NCBI RefSeq assembly: GCF_037042905.1
Contig: NC_087256.1
Coordinates: 25,501,501-25,565,500, forward strand
Direction: 5' to 3'
DNA length: 64,000 nucleotides
DNA from: Lytechinus pictus
Taxonomy: Eukaryota > Echinodermata > Echinoidea > Temnopleuroida > Toxopneustidae
Positions 1-13,586 of this stretch are shown here, piece by piece. A program made the position numbers and the translations under genes. Numbering within the stretch: position 1 is the first letter of the stretch; the number at the start of each line of letters is the position of its first letter. A model generated the notes under the pieces. That model was not told the origin of the DNA. It saw only the letters and a list, made by a program, of their open reading frames with translations, and did no database searches.

Positions 1-311
1 CACGCGACACATCTCTTCGGAGAAAACTTGGTCTCGGAAAAAAAAATTAAGAGATTTGAAACGCTTCGTTGTTTTGTATTTGTTCCATTATGAAGTGTTG
101 GGGCATTTTTACATTGAAGAGGGGTATTTCCTTAAGAATGAACGAATTTTGATATGCGAAGGGGCATGAAATAGGACAATGACAAAGAGTGGGCCCTATG
201 AGCAATAGATTCCGATTCGAACTTCGCCTCTGACTTGCGTGTTTTACCGTTATAAATTATACATATAAATCTGAACGATTCAAACCTTTATACACAGTTT
301 CATACATTTGC

Positions 312-3300
312 CGGTATTCTGAAGTCGGGTTTAACTTAACCTCAGGTTTAAAGTTGTGGTTTAAGTATGGATAGCCAATTGTTACATAAATCACTGACAG
401 TAGAGATATAATATTTCACCTTATTTGGCTCTCAAATCATTCATAATTTTGTAGGAAGTATAAATAGATGATTGTCTCCGCCATCGATGAATCAGGAAAG
501 AGCACAGTAGACATAAGAAACATACAAACATAGAGATGTATACTAACTACGCTAGAGTGCGGAGTCGCCATAGGCGCGCGTACTTAACGTCTGTGATTGT
601 GTGGAGCGTGGCGGCCATTGCTCGATAGGTATAGATTCGCAAAAGTACCCGGATGTACCCATAGCTCGTGCGTTGTAACGCTGTGAAAAGGGGTGCCGTC
701 TCCGGCCTTTATCTTGAAGAAAAGAACACAACCTCATAAAAATCGAAAATATGAATGACAAATTGCATCTCAATACACTATTAGAGTGATTACATGGGGA
801 TTATGCTATTAATTTGGCATTTTAAAAACCTGATTTCTCGGGATGAAATTCTAAATAATTTGCATTTACCTGTCCGTTTATAGGCCTGTAATAGATAACA
901 ATGTTGATATACTATCATATAAACAATCATATAAAAATAAAAACATACAGCGGACATTAATAGAAAGATTGACAATTAATTCAAAAGACTGCAGTGAATT
1001 AGCCCTTCTCTGGATTTCCCTACCTTTAACTGCATCGTCCTCCTTCCATCCTTCCCACATATACGTCCTTTGATTCTATGTTTACGTTGGATATAATTTT
1101 GTAATTTCTATATAGGCCTACATGATATGTAACTTGCTTTAATTTGTATGAAATATAGGCCTATCATTTTTATATATTAAGTTGTACAATAATTCTGTAT
1201 AAGTTAGTGTTTTGATCTACATGCGCTATTAAAGGGCATCTCATTATTGTTCTTGGTGAGCCTCCCGTTACACCATCAATGTTGAAATTTGTGTTATTTG
1301 GTGAACGTGCTGATTTTGTTCTTATAGGAACATAATAAATTCCCCAAAATCTGCAGGCCTATATGGCCCGAAAATAAAATATTGATTTAAAATGTCGAGA
1401 ATATAGCCTAATTTGTTCAAACTTTTCAAAAATGACAGTTTTAATTCCCTTCACTTTAAGTTAGATTTGTTTTAATTCGCTTTTTAGGGGCCGTGTGTGC
1501 AATTAAAATAACAAACACACCTAAGCAAATTCGCTTTAACATACTGATCAAAATAAAATACAGGGGGCGCGACCGGACCCCTCCCTGAAATGAAAATGAA
1601 CATTACACATAATAAATGATTGTGATTTTATACACCCCATCACTTTCAAAATCATTCCGCGACGCCGTAACATAATATAATAATTTTGTTCATCCATGGA
1701 AATCTTATTTAAAAAAAACTGATCGAATAACCAAACTCAGGTCCATAGGCCAGCAAATGACATTAAAGGAAGAAAACTAGAAAATCAAATTCAGTTATAC
1801 TTTTAAAATGAAAAACAAAACTGGATATTCAAAACGCGTGTTTATCTGTTTATATGTTAGGCCGGTGCCAGTGCTTACAAATATTTGCCATAAAGTTCAT
1901 TTATTCAAGCGACACAGACACAGTTAATTAACACAATTTCAAGGCAGGTATCAAATTTGAGATTAAATTAGGATTTTTAATATCTTATTCCAAGTATTGT
2001 CACTTTTGCAATATTATTGTTTCATAATTATGTTTGGTTTTAGTACTCACAATTTTGCAACCGTTTTCATAATTATGATAAGTTTGCATTGATGTCTTTC
2101 ATGATATTAGTTTTATACACTCTTGCAGTAGTAATAATATTCTTTATAGTATAATACAAATTATATATCATAATCCCGCCCCTTTTCTTCTCTCCTTCTC
2201 CCCCTTCTTCCTCTCCTTATTATTCTATCCTTGATTTGTTCACATGATATTGGTCCAATCATTATAGGATCAGAAACAACGGCGATAAACAAAATATTTC
2301 AGCCAGTTTGCCGATCAGCATATTTTCAGCCGGGGAGAATCAAGTCTATACTTTCCAGAAAATCAAAGTAAAATTGTTTTGCGCATTGTGATTTGTTTAC
2401 TCTCCGAAGTTTTAAAATGTTTGCAAGGCAATAACACTGTACATAAACATCCAACCCCCCATTAGGCCTCCTGTACATTGCAAAATTGTACGACTGCATG
2501 CGCGCATTTGATATGCAAATTTTGCTGTCAACAAACTTTTCTATACATTGATCGCAAGTAAGAAAGTATACTTTTATATACATATTTATAAATATGATGG
2601 GATGGTTGCCAGCAAAGGAAATCTAAATCATCAATTTTTAACTGAATCAATGCGTAAATCATTTCCAAATATCAATAAAAAGTCATTGTATGATTCGCGA
2701 GTTTTTGTGATGTTGGTTTACATCAGCGTGTAAGACATGGGGAAAAGGGATCGAGTTATTATAGGCCCTATTGTGTAGATATATATGGAAAATGAATTAT
2801 AACAATTATCTAAAGTGAAGAAATAAATTATCAGCAATCAGCATAATAGTAATTAGGAAACTATGAACTATAAAAATACAATCGTGGTTTTTTTTTCGAT
2901 ACAGCGTCTCAGATGCATCAGACACTGTGATATGGCTTATGAATTTTCTTAGGTTAATGTACATCAAATCATATTAAAACACATTAAATTTATTGATCAG
3001 GACCTAGGCCTAAATGTTATTTTTGATATTCATCTCTTCCAAATCATTAGAAAATAGAAGTCATATTAATGTATCGAAATTTTACCTAAGCAAAAACAAT
3101 TGGGACTTTAAATCGTTTGCCTGTATTATAGCTGTATCGGCCTATATTATGCGCTATAGATAGGCCTATATAGGCCTTTTGACCTCAGTTTTGCTAGATT
3201 TTTGTTGTATTTGAACTTTAATCCAGTGCAATATTTACAATTTTGCTTTTCCATATGCTTTCGTGCTCATATGTCATCAATTTGTCATGTTCTGTGCTCA

Positions 3301-3534
3301 TCCGTGTACATGCCCCATAGGTACTGTACGCGCATGGCAGGCTGCGGATACCTATCGAGCAATGGCGGACGGTCTCCACGTAATCACAGCGATTTGACGA
3401 AGTACGCCCTCTAGCGTTACTAGTATACATCTCTATGCATACAAATTAATAAAAATTCTGACACTTTCGGCTTTCCATAATTTAAGCACAGAGTTAGGCC
3501 ATGGTCTAAGTTAAACCTGCCTTCAGAATACGGG
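312..3534 (-). mobile_element. GTATTCTGAAGTC-type MITE split by the 2.9-kb element
   Basis: Positions 312-528 and 3446-3534 together match the reverse complement of the intact copy at 25401-25704. They resume in register across the insertion (ATAAGAAAC before it, TAATAAAAATTCTGACAC after it). Confidence 0.8.
529..3437. mobile_element. 2.9-kb inverted-repeat DNA transposon with 8-bp target duplication
   Basis: Ends are CATAGAGATGTATACTA and its complement at 3421-3437. The arms match imperfectly for about 130-150 bases (shared words include CGCTAGAG and GCCATTGCTCGATAGGTAT). CATACAAA flanks both sides (521-528 and 3438-3445). No open frame above 85 codons lies inside, so it is non-autonomous. 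An 8-bp duplication fits hAT or P superfamilies; I cannot choose between them. Confidence 0.82.
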
Positions 3535-4850
3535 ACACTAGGTCTAATTACCCTGAATATCCATAAGTAATCTCTTTTATTACAGATTAATAAAATTCAT
3601 TTAGGCTCCTACACTTCCTCATGATTTTTTTCAAAGAAGATAAAAGCAAGTTTTTGCACCGCCACGCAAAACGCTTATACTTTTAAATCCATTTCAACGC
3701 TTTAGCCCATTTGCAAATTTGCATATGGTTGTAAAAACGGTAAAATGGATTAACAAGTAACATGCTCGCGATATCATGCATCCGGATAATTTCTACCTTG
3801 CGAAAGAAAGATTGTTAACGTAATTGTTAAACGGGGTGCTTGAATGTTCACGAAAAGTGAATATTTGATATTTCTTCAAATTTGAAGTGAATGACTGTTC
3901 TTTTTTTTTATTTAATCAGTTTATCAAGTGCTTAAATAATCAATAATAATAAGCGGATGAGTCTAATAAAAAAAATGTCAAAGTATTAGCTATATATACA
4001 TGTATTCCCAAAATAAAAGCATACGCCTTCTCCTAAATCAATGCTGTCGTTGCGGACTTACAAAGGTTGTGTTCATAATAGCCTGTCCTTTCATAGTGTC
4101 TGTGGTCGATCAGCAAGGGTTACCAATACCTAATTTTTTGTCATTTTTAAAATGTATTTTCTATGTTTTGATATATATTTGATATGATCTTATATTTTGT
4201 GAATTAAACATAATCCAGAAGCAAATTGTTAATAATTTTAATACAAGGAGGGGGTGGTGGGGCGGATGTGGGTATTTTATAATGGCTAGTGTATGGGATA
4301 TTTTCAACATAATGACATAGTATATCCCGTATCATTAATTCATTGTAAAAAAAATCACATTGAAAAAATACTCGTGCAATGTTGTTTTGGAGGATAATGT
4401 TTTTGATATCGTTAGCTTTTCATCATATAAAGTGTGTAAGAATTAACTGCATGTGATATAATCACCGCGCAACGCTAATTGTGAATAAGCATTCATCGTG
4501 TGATCCATTACTCTTTAATAATTGTTCTTTTCATTCTTTTTCGGCGGCGGTGAATGAAAAGAATAAAGCGTCCTAGATAAACATATTGATTAAATTGTAT
4601 GACGTGGAAAAGATTGCTCATTTATTGCCAATAAATACATGGGGTCGTGGACCTGGTCGACTGTTGTTTAAGGTATAGTTGTAAAATGACGATTCGTGCA
4701 TTTATCTATGAGCAGAGGTGATAAATTAATCCTTAAACTAACATTGAGCACCTAAGATTAAACTCATGATGTTAATAAGCCGGCCAATGTTATTGTAAAA
4801 CAGTTTTTTCATTTCAGACATGGCTAAGGACATGACTTGACATAGTAGTA

Positions 4851-5220
4851 GATGCTGAATTAATCAAATCAATTGCGCATTCATTTTTACAATTTCAGAA
4901 TAAACAGGTTTAAAACACCCCAAGGTGAACATAACATGACGAAAACATATATAAATCCTTTTGCTCGATGCTGAATTAATCATATCGATTGCACATTCAT
5001 TTTTTATACGATTTCAGAATAAAATATTTATTTATTTGTTAAAAATACCCAAAGCCAACACAACCTGACAAAAACATATCAATCGACTGGGTAGATTCTG
5101 AATTATAATCATATCGATTGCGCATTCATTTCACAATAACGGAATCAAGATTATTTTGTTTTAAACAACCGAAAGCTATGAACAGAACATGCCGAGAACG
5201 GCAAACGTAGCATATAAATG
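4851..5220. repeat. Three diverged tandem copies, unit about 116-127 bp
   Basis: Each unit starts GATGCTGAATTAATCA (or GATTCTGAATTATAATCA), continues ATTGCGCATTCATTT, and ends near AACATGACGAAAACATAT. Copies start near 4851, 4967 and 5094. Confidence 0.75.
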
Positions 5221-5504
5221 GTTTTAGAATTTTGAACTATTGATAATCTTGCGATGCATAAATTTGCTTCTAATGTCTAATGTTTCGACTGTCAAATATG
5301 ATTTTTATGACTTTGTCGTCTAATTGATTATTCATGTTTCGTCAGCGGGCCGGCTGTGAGAAATATGATCTAAAGAGGGAGGAATTCGGAAACGAGATAA
5401 AAATAACTCCAGTGGATATCGACTTACAGCGAATGGCTGACGGCTGTTAATTGGTATCAATCTGATGGACAATAATGAAACTTTAAAAGCAATTTACGTA
5501 CAAG

Positions 5505-5578
5505 AGCCCCATTTGAATACTAGTTATGATTGATCCGATCAACATTATCTATGGAAAGCCAGTGTCAACATAATTGCA
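5505..5578. repeat. Partial copy of the GATTGATC MITE
   Basis: Resembles the arm of the 13587-13860 element: AGTTATGATTGATCCGATCA followed by CTATGGAAAGCCAGTGTCA. Only one arm is seen. Confidence 0.5.
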
Positions 5579-6360
5579 TCCTATTAATGTGATGCTCATT
5601 ATCATGGTCGTATACATGGATCGTTGTATTCGCCAATCAGCGGGCTTCATTTTGTTTTAAAAAAGAAGAAGGTTAATGCTACCAATGCATACTTTAAATT
5701 GATTAGATCCGCCGCAACTACTGTAAGATCAGGCAAATTTCAGATTTCTCATTTTTAAAAACTAGATCAGCGATTCACGAAAGCATCAGGATTAATAGCA
5801 CTAACTGAATCAAAGATGACTCGATTAGCACCTTTTAGTGCGAATGATTAACGAAATTTTGGTCAATAAATTGAACTAAAATTGAATTAATTTAAAGGTG
5901 TCCGTTTTGCGCTTCATTCTATCGAATGATTTATTTCACATGAATCAATTTTAAAGATAAAATAAGATATATTGTTTCTATAGACCCCCACTCGGTGTAT
6001 GAGAGAATAAAAATATAACATATTTACAATGGTACTATACATATGATATATGAATACATTTATATAGTACATAACATCTTGCATCTTCATAAACCTAGCT
6101 TTTCTGACTATTTAACTACTCTACCACTACAAGTACTAGTAAGTTTATCCCTCCTACTTTCTACTTTGTTTTTAATAGAATGGTACTTTAAAAAAAAAGT
6201 TGATTGTAAGGTTTGAACAGAGTAAATGGATTGAGAACCCAAATGATTCTTCTCGCAGTACTAATTTTCAGTAAGATTGATGAATCTTTTTATTTTTTTT
6301 AATCAATCTGAATCACGAATAAACGCAACACATTTTTTAATGGAAATGTAATTTTGGAAT

Positions 6361-6600
6361 AATATTAGATTATAGACAGCAGATAAAGGCTCTGAGAAGA
6401 ATATGTCATGCAAGTCTATAGACATGAAAGATATACACCGATTACTTTGATGAACGAATTTAAATTAATAATATTAGGTAAAGGCAGTAGATAAAGGCTC
6501 CGAGAAGAATTGTATTTCAAGTCCAAATACAATATTCGAGTATCAGCAAAACACTCATGAAAGATATACATTGATTAGTTCAGAGAATTCGAGTTTGAAC
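6361..6600. repeat. Two diverged tandem copies, unit about 112 bp
   Basis: AGATAAAGGCTCTGAGAAGAA recurs as AGATAAAGGCTCCGAGAAGAA about 112 bases later; both units end near CATGAAAGATATACA. Confidence 0.7.
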
Positions 6601-7025
6601 AAAAAGGAAAATAATACACTCTTAGGGTGAAATGCCTCCCATTCATATCCCGTATGTGTGCACTAACAAAACCATGCACCATTTTGGTTATACAGACAAT
6701 GTATTTCACAAGGTAATCGCTTGATAAAAAACACACTATATCTTAAGGGCAAGGGGCAATGTGTGAAAATGCCAAGGACCTTTAAACCCCCAGGCCCTCC
6801 CGTCCATTGCATCTCTGCCCATGCCATGGGAACGTTGAATCTACAGTGATGTACATTTGGATGGAATAAGATCAGTGTGGTGACACGTGACAAACATGCA
6901 ACTTATTTAGCAGAGTATACAACAGGTTAAATCGACCATTTTTATCAGAGAAACTAAGTCGCTCTATGCAGGAAACGGTACATTTTAATCTTATGTAATC
7001 AGTCAAAAGAGTTTGGCTATTTCCA

Positions 7026-7307
7026 AGGTACTCTCTAAATGCAAAGGTGCTAATCTGATCCCTAATCAAAGTGAAATGAGGAACCAGTCCTGCATGATGG
7101 AATGAGATTTCAATCTTTCAAGAGTGGAATTTTACCTTTTTTGGAGTGAAAGTGTAAAGAAAGATGCACACTTTCCCTCCAATAAAGGTAAAAATTCATT
7201 CTTGAAAGATTGAAATCTCACTCCATCAGGACTGGTTCCTCATTTCGCTCTGAGAGGAGTGTGATTGGGGACCAGAATAGCTCATTTGCATTTAGAGAGT
7301 ACATAAG
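7026..7307. mobile_element. Long-hairpin MITE
   Basis: Arms of roughly 115-125 bases. The left arm runs from GTACTCTCTAAATGCAAA through GAGGAACCAGTCCTG to TTCAATCTTTCAAGA. The right arm is its inverted copy, ending TTTGCATTTAGAGAGTAC. Confidence 0.75.
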
Positions 7308-7620
7308 CATCGCCGAACCATTGAATGACACACTGGAACATCTTTTGGGGTGAAACATTGCACCCTAAGAGGCCTTTTGCACCTTCCTTAAAGTTCATAG
7401 CTTTATTTTTTATACCCTTGCTGGGGAACATGCAAATTTGCACCTTTTGAACACAAATATGCAATGTGCATCCAAAAACGTGGAAAGTTGCACCGTTATG
7501 AGTGCAAACTTTGCACATTTAGGGTGCAAATAGGAATTAAAAAATGTGCATGTTTGCACCTTATTCACTAAGGGTGTACGATTGCACCCAAATATGGGCC
7601 AATATTGTTGCATTCAGGGT
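7308..7620. repeat. TGCACC-rich repeat
   Basis: The words TGCACC/GGTGCA recur about ten times in 300 bases, in no regular period. Similar GGTGCA-rich sequence lies in 11309-11568. No coding sense is apparent. Confidence 0.4.
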
Positions 7621-7759
7621 TCCAACTTGAATTCGTTTTTGTTTGTATGCTTTGTCATAATAAAATAGAAATACACTGCAAATGCCCCCCGTTTCTCTCT
7701 CATAACATACTGTTAAAAGAATTATAGGATTTAGAGCGATACAAGTCCAATATGTCATA

Positions 7760-8102
7760 ATTGTTTTATTATTATTGTTGTCATGATATTACTGTTATCA
7801 TTATTATTATCATTATTACTATTACTATTATCATCACTATCATTATTATTATTACTATCATTATCACCATCTTTTATTGTTATTGTCATAATCATTGTCA
7901 TAATTATATACTTCTATTATTCTTAATGTATTTCATATTTTATATCGCACTAAAACTTTCTTTCTTCCACTTTCCCCCTTCTTCCCTCCAAACCTCTCTC
8001 TCTCTCCCCCTCTCTCTTTCTGCCCAAACCCCTACCCCCACCTCTCTTCCATCCCCTCCTTCTCTCTCCCTCCCCCTCTCTCTCTTTCTTCCTTTCTCCA
8101 GG
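7760..8102. repeat. ATT/ATC-rich microsatellite and polypyrimidine tract
   Basis: About 7765-7905 is an imperfect (ATT)n/(ATC)n array; about 7970-8100 is almost pure C and T on the plus strand. The open frame through it is a product of low complexity. Confidence 0.8.
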
Positions 8103-8344
8103 AATTAAAGGATACACCAATGAATGAAGTTGACGAGAGGCCTATCTATGAAGACTATCTGGGGGAGGGGTTATAGGAGACAACAATTCTTTCACGCTCG
8201 CATAATAATTTATTTTAAATACTCTTTATACTTCATCATTTAAAGTCATGAAGTTGTAAATCAGTAAATCATTTTAGCGTTTAATTTTAAGCAAAATGTC
8301 CCCCACAAAGTGTTACCCCCCTCACGCATGTCATGTTTAAGAAT

Positions 8345-8470
8345 TACGTGATTTCAACCATGGGTGATTAAATGAACATTATAATTGCATACAATCACCT
8401 TTTCTCAGTGATTTCAGCCGTGGGTGATTTGGTGAGCATTATACTTTCATTGCATATATCACCTTTTCCT
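8345..8470. repeat. Tandem duplication, unit about 62 bp
   Basis: GTGATTTCAACCATGGGTGATT and GTGATTTCAGCCGTGGGTGATT begin two copies; both end in TATCACCTTTT or CAATCACCTTTT. Confidence 0.7.
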
Positions 8471-9896
8471 GCACCAGGCAAGGTCCCGAAGATTTTATAT
8501 TTTGATTATTTACGTATAAAGTTCGTATATAAAAAACATACAATTTTAGTCTCTTTCTATTAAGGAATTTAACTTGAAAACTACAAATCGTAAACATTAT
8601 TGAATCGGTTATATTATTAATCTTGAAAACCTGCATAAATTATATTCATTGTATGTGTTTGTTGATATATATATTCTACCTACATTCACAATCTTCAGCT
8701 GCAATCTGAATTTAACGGCCATAGATCTTTTAAAATGTCAGCTTTTAAAGAGCAAAGTTATCTAAAATGTTTGAACATATTGAATTCCGCATTGATGTAT
8801 ATACTTGTACAAAATGTAGTGACACAATGCTTCGGTACTCAAGTGTGTGGATGTGGGAAAAATTCGAGTGATACGTGATGCATGAAGAATTAAGTGAGAC
8901 TATTTCACAGGTATTAAATTTTTAAAGTGCAAAATATATCATTAAGTTGATTTTGTTAGATTACCTCTTGTTTATTGTGGTTAATCGTTCAACAATGTAG
9001 AAATCAACAATATGTAGTGAGAGTACGTGTCTGTTTGTACGCTTATGTGAGTGAGTGAGAGAAAGAAAGAGAGAGAGGAGGGGGGGGGGGGTTAATTACG
9101 ATCCCTTGCTTTCCAAGCTATACAATTACCCATAGATTGCAGGATCATAGCAGAAGGAAGCAAGTTACAAAAGTATCTTTTGTTGTAAATGGACAATGCG
9201 TGTTCGTCATTTACATATAGGCGTCACTGCAATTTAATAGCATAATAATTTATCTTCTTCAATATATTTCCTTAGAACGATCATTTCTTCCCCAAATTTT
9301 GCCTGATCGTGCATCAACATACAAAGGGTGTTTCAGAAACAACAATATCTCAAATTTGACTGATGTGTCACTTGCTTCCTTTTGGAATTTGTGTAACCAT
9401 TTGAAACTGCTCGACGCAATATATAGCAGCTAGGCCTCACAATTTAATTTTGTTTACTGACATAAATTTATCACCATAAAATAGCACTAAACATTAATCA
9501 TTACTTAGCTAATTGATACATGCTGAATAGCAAGTGTAAGATGTAATTGCCTACTTTATTCACGTATTTATATTTCTGTTCATTCATAGATGATCAAGGT
9601 GTCCTTTAATGATACATTTAAGAAGTCAAATTACCTCTTTCCATTTGGACTCGAATATCTATTTGTCTATTAGTATACACGGTATTTTGATGATTAATTT
9701 TAAGAAATGATTATTCGTATTACCCCATCATTCGTTTTCAGACCAAAAAATAAAATCTTCGACATATTTGTCCATTTTTGTTCATAATTCTGTCTGAGAT
9801 TATTTCAATGAATTTAAGAAAATCAATTGAGAATACGTTGATGATTCCACAAAGTATAATTGATCTAGCAAGGAATTATACTCGTTAAAGTGGCTT
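8471..9896. other. Gene-free interval
   Basis: AT-rich sequence with a G run at 9079-9090. No exon or repeat structure I can support. Confidence 0.5.
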
Positions 9897-10060
9897 TATC
9901 GGTCCACACTATAGAGAAGCGTTGGAACAACACCAGTTCAATTAAGAATCAAACCGAAATTGGTTTAACATTAATTGGTGTTGCTTAAATGCCAAAATAG
10001 TGTTAGCCTAACGTACAAACCGGTGTTTTTTTCAACACCTCTCTGGTGTGGACCGATATA
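9897..10060. mobile_element. 164-bp MITE with TATCGGTCCACAC ends
   Basis: TATCGGTCCACAC at the left and GTGTGGACCGATA at the right are exact inverted copies. Inner arms also pair (GTTGGAACAACACC with the GGTGTT...CAACACC words). A TA duplication is plausible. Confidence 0.8.
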
Positions 10061-10347
10061 GGTACCAGGCTGGAGTCAAATTAACACCGGCGTTTTGCAG
10101 TGTATAAATGTCGTGATTCATTTAACCCTGATAAATGTTTGTGCATGAGAATTCATGATAATGGAAATGTGATGTGATGATACATTCGTTTCGTTTAGTT
10201 TTAATTGCTTGATACGGAGTAAATTGGAACGTGACGGGAATTGTATTGTCTGTTACTTCAACAAGGGACAATGTCCAATGCTATCCAGTTTTACGTCGAG
10301 AGCATTTTCATAAATTATAATATACTTATCATGTTGGTCTAATTTAC

Positions 10348-10520
10348 TTCGTAACTAGGAATTTTTCAGTCTGCAACGTACGGAGGGTTCGAGAACATAG
10401 AAAATGTATTGTAAAATGCCCTTCGTGACAAAGAACAACGAAGAAGTCTTTGTAGAAGACTGGGTGAATACAAACAGCAGTTTCGTCCTGGACTCTTGAC
10501 AAACGACATATTTGCACCTC
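10348..10520. repeat. Dispersed repeat, copy A
   Basis: Related to 17196-17340. Shared words include AGAAAATGTATTGT, GTCTTTGT and GGACAAACGACATA-like ends. Type unknown. Confidence 0.5.
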
Positions 10521-11308
10521 AGCCCCGAAAGTTAGGACGACATTGCTGTTCCGGTTCACCAATTTTCGACGAAGACCTCTCGGCTATTTTTTGTTTTGTT
10601 TTGTTTTCTTAATTTCACGGGTATTTTTGATACTTTTACTGTTTTCTCAAGCCCTCCGTACTTCGTGTTGCGAAAACTGTCTAGTAGTAGTACTATCGAC
10701 ATTTAAGACCCACCCTACCCCGCTATCACAACTGAATAATGCATGAAAAATTGCCTACTACTACCCCTAAGATTTCGACAACCTCATCAGCGCTCCAAAA
10801 AAAATCATATTCAGTATTTCACTCGCCCGCGCGACAGGTGCTATATTCGTCGCCGCTACCTCCCATCTCGAAAACCCATCTCAAATATGATACCTATGGT
10901 GTATTCTTAGTGTGTTTCCCCACAGACATGATAAACCACTCCACAATATAAATATACCGAGTGCGATCCTTGACATTCTTGTATCTTTAGTCCAGGGACC
11001 ACTCATATTGCCGGTGTATTGTGACGACACAATCATAGGTAAATATGATCGCGTAAATGATTGTAATGTACATCCAATGGAGTAAAAACAAAATCGCATC
11101 ACAGTTAAGGTGATTTGTAAGAAGTAGTTAATACGGTTGAGTAAAGTTTGAAATAAAATTTTGTTATTCGAATTCACCACCCTGAATCTGGTGCTTGGTC
11201 AAAAACAATGCGCCCTTTTTAATCGAAAACCAAGCTTTTTGACCCTTACTCCCTGGGCGGGTTTGTATACAAATAATTATGATATACCCATGTACATTAC
11301 GCGGTTAA

Positions 11309-11568
11309 AAATGCCTCACTCTAAGATATAAAAAAGGGTTCATTTCAACATCTTTAATAAAACCGCACCTTGGGGGCCAGTAAAGGTATTCCAAGACCAG
11401 AAAGGTGCAGCGATGCACCTATGGAAGGGATCATTAAAAGCACGCGCTCCCAGTGTGGTATTGGGCCAAACCTTTTAGAAGTGCAAAGTAAAAGAATCAA
11501 GTCTAGAGGTGCAATGTAACATTTTTAGAGGTGCAGGGTTAAATATGTTCACTTAGAGTGAGGTATTT
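11309..11568. mobile_element. 260-bp inverted-repeat element
   Basis: AAATGCCTCACTCTAAG at the left and CTTAGAGTGAGGTATTT at the right form terminal inverted repeats with one mismatch. The interior is rich in GGTGCA words. Confidence 0.6.
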
Positions 11569-13027
11569 GTTTGAAGATACCAAAGTGTTGATACTCTAGA
11601 CTTTCTCGTCATTCTTTGATAATATATTGTTCAAGTCTTTTTATTTATATTCGTTAACTTGAATTTTCATTTTAATAAACATATTTTAAACATGCTTGAA
11701 AAGAACTCTCCACTAGAGTATGTAGCCTTTTGAATCGTTACCAAGAGGATTTACGATTAGTGATGACGAAATACTACTAATATCCGGATAATACGTTGAG
11801 AATTATAGATACCGACTCGATGTGCTAAATCCCTTAGGTCTGTAAATATTGTTCTTTTTTTACTTTTCTTTTCATAACAATGCGCCTTCGCTGCTTTGAT
11901 TTCAATAAGTTTTTATTTTATCTTATGCACCTGTATCACCTTTTCTTATAAATGTTGCATTATGACCATCGCAGGTAATCTTGGAAAAAGAAAACTGAAA
12001 GTAATAAAAAGGTTAAATATAATTTTGTTTTCACTATTTTTAAAGTGTGTTCTTTGATGTCTAAAAATGATTGTTATTTTTTAAGTTTTGAAAATAATCA
12101 AGTCTTTGTAACACACTCCCGTCTCACGATATTATCTTCTCCGAGTCTGCCTCCTTTCTAACGATTTCCGTGAAAACTGGGTAGTAGACGGCCCGCGGGT
12201 GCAAATTTTCATGAACGAAAAATAGAGAAACACCATATCTTTGCGTCTATAAATAGGCTACTATGTAAGCCGGCTGTATAGAATGAAAAACGAGATACAA
12301 AATAAAGGTTGCATTTGTTTCTTAAGTGGTATCGTTATACGGGAATGTGTGACAGTGCCTTAAGGCATGTAAGGTGTAGATAAGTAAGCCGCTTGAAGGC
12401 TTAAGGGAAAAGTGCCCTTGTTGGGTCAAAGGTTGTACCCAAATATAGTATACCCAGAACACGATGGTTATAGCTGAAGGTAGAGAGAGGGCTGGAAAAC
12501 TATTTATTTCAAGGTTTTGGGGCGTGAGAGTAAATCTAAGGGAGTTAATGAAAGTAGAATGCCATGAAAAAAATAATAATCATATTAAAAAAGGAAATAG
12601 AACATAATAATGCAAGTCACACTCTTCATCAGTGCCCATGGTGTGACAAAAAAAAGAGAATTCAAAATCCGTTTCTGAAACACTCTTAAAAAATGTGAAT
12701 TGTGAGAAAAATATTGTGAAACCCACCAAAGGAAAACCTTGCGCTGAAGATGGAGGTATTGTGAAATAACAGAACAGATTCAAATTAATTGCATATTTCC
12801 CTGTTTTAGAGCCGGAGGTTTGCCGTTGTCATCTTGCAGTCATGACATTCAGACAACGCATCTCTTGAATGATGCGTCTTTTATTTATTTATAATTTGTT
12901 ATCAATATATCTACATCTTCAGCAAAATGATTTCTTTTGAAAGATAAGTTTTACCATTCGTATGCCAATGAACAGGCGTGTTTTCCACATCTGTTTCAGA
13001 AACTGATTTTTCGGGGGGTCACACGAT

Positions 13028-13220
13028 AGGCGTCGTGGTCTTGTGGTTACGATCTCTCTTCTTCCAATCTGGATTCGAGTCCTAATCATGGCGTGTTTTC
13101 CTTCAGCAAAAAAATTATCCACAGTGTGCTGCACTCAACCCAGGTGAATGGATACCCGATAGGAAGAAATTCCTCGAATGCTTGAGCTCCTATATGGCGG
13201 CTCGGCAACAGCCGGGGTAA
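13028..13220 (+). mobile_element. tRNA-derived SINE
   Basis: A tRNA-like head with an A-box-like TGGTCTTGTGG and a B-box-like GGATTCGAGTCC at 13036-13082. A body shared with the other SINEs here follows (CACTCAACCCAGGTGAATGG, ACCCGATAGGAAGAAATT). Confidence 0.75.
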
Positions 13221-13586
13221 TAATAATTATGATATCACATGGCAGTATAGTATAGTGGCTACGCTATATCAGTGGTCCATATTATTATCATTATTATGAT
13301 GGAGAATGTGACAATAGCGCATTCACAAAATAGAACATTCACATAATCATGATAATCAACCGAGGCAAAGAGGGGCTGAGACCTGACTGAACGGTCACTG
13401 GCGACCACACTTGTTACCAGGGTCAAAAATCCTGAGTTTATATAGACATCAACTCCAGTGAATAAATCATTTGGTAAGTGTAATGTAAAAGAGGATTATT
13501 CTGTGACAATAATTTAAGGAGAAAAGGATGAGATGGTAGTCACTTAAATAGGATTATAGAGTGTTTAAGTTGAATGATATAGACCT

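Larger units (their letters stand above)
3540..7020. other. Gene-free AT-rich interval
   Basis: No supported exon on either strand. Besides the tandem repeats near 4.9 and 6.4 kb and the partial MITE at 5.5 kb, I see only AT-rich sequence. Confidence 0.55.
10061..13020. other. Gene-free interval
   Basis: Apart from the dispersed repeat at 10.4 kb and the inverted-repeat element at 11.3 kb, no exon or element was recognised. Confidence 0.5.

Noticed and set aside
4851..5220. CRISPR-like array
   Set aside because: The repeats are long, diverged and directly adjacent without spacers, and the genome is eukaryotic.
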